A stretch of DNA of 5,738 nt. It comes from Bacteroidota bacterium. Lineage in GTDB: Bacteria > Bacteroidota > Bacteroidia > Chitinophagales > Chitinophagaceae. The translations under genes were made by a program, and so were the position numbers. Under the pieces are notes generated by a model. That model did not search any database and was not told where the DNA came from. It was given only the letters and a program-made list of their open reading frames with translations. This document shows, one piece after another, positions 3,948-5,738 of the stretch. The stretch lies in NCBI GenBank assembly GCA_028876035.1, contig JAGWTK010000278.1:1-5738 (forward strand), written 5' to 3'. Numbering within the stretch: position 1 is the stretch's first letter; each line of letters begins with the position of its first letter.

Positions 3948-5738
3948 ATGTGCGGAATTAGCCTTCTCATTGATTCCCATGATCCCCGGGTGGATGAGAT
4001 GGCGCTTCGACGTATGAATGCATTAATCGCGCACCGCGGACCGGACGGCGACGGGTTTTTCGTTGATGATTATATTGGGATGGGACATCGCATGCTGCGC
4101 ATCACAGACCATAGTGATCTGGGACGTCAACCCATGCACGGTTTTGGTTCCGTTCTGGTTTTTAACGGTGAGATCTATAATTTCCGTTCCCTCCGGGCAG
4201 TGCTCATCAAACATGGCTATCAATTTCAGTCGGATGCCGACACCGAAGTAGTGCTCGCTGCGTACGATTATTGGGGGATCGAGTGTGTTGAACACTTCAA
4301 TGGCATGTGGGCGTTCGCACTATACGATAAGCAACGCCGAAGGGTATTCTGCAGCCGTGATCGGTTTGGGATTAAACCACTTTTCTATTCCAGGCGGGGA
4401 AAGCATTTTATCGTTGGTTCAGAAATAAAACAATTACTCGCCTTCGACTCTTTTTCACCTTCCATTAATGAAAAAATTGCCTTCAACTTCCTCTATCACG
4501 GCAGGATCGACCAAACGTCTGAATCTTTCTTTGAGGATGTTCATTTTCTTCCCGCAGGCCATCATTTGCTATACGACCTTTTGCAGCACAAGTATTCAGT
4601 GAGGCAATGGTATCAGCCTGCACCTGAACCGCAGGTGCAGATGAGCTTCCCCGAAGCGGCCTCCATTTTCCGCGAACGTTTTACGGACAGCATTCTGGAG
4701 CATGGGCGCACACGTGATCCGCTGGGTGCATGTTTGTCGGGTGGACTCGACAGCACGTCCATAGTGGGAATGTTGAGTGCCACAGGTACGCCAGTCGATA
4801 CTTTTTCTACCTGCTATACCCAGCATGCCAGCAATGAAATAGATTATATCAACGAAGCGGCGGCATTTTACGATGTCAACAACTATAAGCATTACCCCGC
4901 AGTACAGGATATGCTGGGAAGCGGACTCCTTCAAAAAATGGTGTACCACCAGGACCAACCTGTTCTGAGTGGTAGCTTCTTTTCAGAATACAAAGTGTTT
5001 GAGCTTGCAGCAGCCAGAGATATCAGAATAATGATGAGTGGCCAGGGGGCCGACGAATACCTGGGCGGTTACAATGAGTTTATGATGCTAAGGCTTAACC
5101 TCCTGCTCCGCAAAAAAAATCTGCCCGGTCTCCTGCGCGCCATCGCGGATGCATCCAGGAAGCAAAACCAACCATTTGCACAGGCATTGCGCTCCTTTAT
5201 TCTTTTTGGAACAGGCCTGCCCTATTTACGTAAAAGAGTTGAAGAGCGCGGCCGCAATTTTGCAAATGCTGTTTTTCATCCCGGCTGGATTGCGCAACAA
5301 AAAGACAAAAACCAGAATGAAACCCGGCTGAATGATTATGACAGTCTCCGTCAGCTTTCGGAAGCCGCACTCACCCGGTACAGCCTGCCCCATCAACTGC
5401 ATGCAGAAGATCGGCATTCCATGATGCACTCTATTGAATCAAGATTACCCTTTCTCGATCATCGCCTGGTAGAATTTACAACGAGCTTACCAGACCAGTT
5501 TATTATCCGGAAGGGGGCCACGAAAGCTGTATTGCGATCGGCACTGAAAGACATTTTGCCACCTGGTATCCATAATCGTCACAGCAAACTGGGATTTCCT
5601 GGTCCTGAAGAACCGCTCCTTGCACATCATGGCGAAGAAGTGCGCAAAGCCTTTCAACATTACATCCACGAGTTACCCCGTATTTTTTCTCCGGCATTGC
5701 TGCAGCTCTTTCGCCGGTATAAGCTTGGTGAAATACCT
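3948..5738 (+). CDS. asnB: Asparagine synthase (glutamine-hydrolysing), AsnB family, C-terminus beyond window
   Basis: The frame stays open for 597 codons to the right edge, so the last few dozen residues are probably missing. AsnB enzymes release ammonia from glutamine and pass it to an adenylated carboxylate. Cys2 (MCGIS), exposed after Met removal, is the glutaminase nucleophile; HRGPDGDG (29-36), NGEIYN (73-78) and DADTE (96-100) complete the class II amidotransferase site. SGGLDSTS (264-271) is the ATP pyrophosphatase loop. SGQGADEYLGGY (364-375) and SIESRLPFLDHRLVEF (495-510) are synthetase-domain motifs. The start is fixed by the catalytic Cys2. The SGQG form and length resemble AsnB paralogues found in polysaccharide or peptide-modification clusters as well as general asparagine synthases, so the acceptor may not be aspartate. 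A TAnnTTTG promoter and several inverted repeats precede it, suggesting tight regulation. Confidence 0.9.
   Translation, partial: MCGISLLIDSHDPRVDEMALRRMNALIAHRGPDGDGFFVDDYIGMGHRMLRITDHSDLGRQPMHGFGSVLVFNGEIYNFRSLRAVLIKHGYQFQSDADTEVVLAAYDYWGIECVEHFNGMWAFALYDKQRRRVFCSRDRFGIKPLFYSRRGKHFIVGSEIKQLLAFDSFSPSINEKIAFNFLYHGRIDQTSESFFEDVHFLPAGHHLLYDLLQHKYSVRQWYQPAPEPQVQMSFPEAASIFRERFTDSILEHGRTRDPLGACLSGGLDSTSIVGMLSATGTPVDTFSTCYTQHASNEIDYINEAAAFYDVNNYKHYPAVQDMLGSGLLQKMVYHQDQPVLSGSFFSEYKVFELAAARDIRIMMSGQGADEYLGGYNEFMMLRLNLLLRKKNLPGLLRAIADASRKQNQPFAQALRSFILFGTGLPYLRKRVEERGRNFANAVFHPGWIAQQKDKNQNETRLNDYDSLRQLSEAALTRYSLPHQLHAEDRHSMMHSIESRLPFLDHRLVEFTTSLPDQFIIRKGATKAVLRSALKDILPPGIHNRHSKLGFPGPEEPLLAHHGEEVRKAFQHYIHELPRIFSPALLQLFRRYKLGEIP

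Noticed and set aside
4596..4958. 120-codon minus-strand ORF within asnB
   Set aside because: It lies opposite the ATP pyrophosphatase loop region of asnB, whose own frame is fully conserved; it is a shadow.

Overview
The window looks like chromosomal DNA of a member of the Bacteroidota, probably close to the Chitinophagaceae. Three things point there. Four promoter candidates carry the TAnnTTTG -7 element of this phylum's primary sigma factor. The start codons have no clear Shine-Dalgarno sequences. One gene encodes a secreted lamin-tail-domain protein with a FlgD-like C-terminus, a type common in these bacteria. I see no tRNA, rRNA, IS element, phage gene or CRISPR array.

Layout. (1) 1-85, minus strand: the N-terminus of aspartate-semialdehyde dehydrogenase (asd), running off the left edge. 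(2) 86-374: a divergent intergenic region holding a complete asd leader. On the minus strand it has, in order, a promoter (TTTG-N19-TACTTTTG), a 19-codon Lys/Thr-rich leader ORF, an antiterminator arm, and an intrinsic terminator with nine T residues. (3) 375-2081, plus strand: a secreted protein with two lamin-tail domains. (4) 2092-3015, minus strand: a PfkB/ribokinase-family kinase, convergent with (3) and only 10 bp from it. (5) 3016-3194: a divergent promoter region. (6) 3195-3788, plus strand: a TetR-family regulator. (7) 3789-3947: a regulatory region dense in inverted repeats. (8) 3948 to the right edge, plus strand: a class II glutamine amidotransferase / asparagine synthase (AsnB family), open at the window end after 597 codons.

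How the parts may work together. The strongest new observation is the asd leader. It has the full architecture of ribosome-mediated attenuation: starvation for lysine (or threonine) would stall the leader ribosome, free an 8-bp antiterminator and let transcription reach asd. The second is a near-identical 15-base element (TAACATTyGTTAmCG) in both the tetR and asnB promoter regions. It sits beside the -7 element in each, which suggests that the TetR protein represses itself and the downstream asparagine synthase gene. Both models are inferences from sequence and are untested. The remaining genes are ordinary members of known families.
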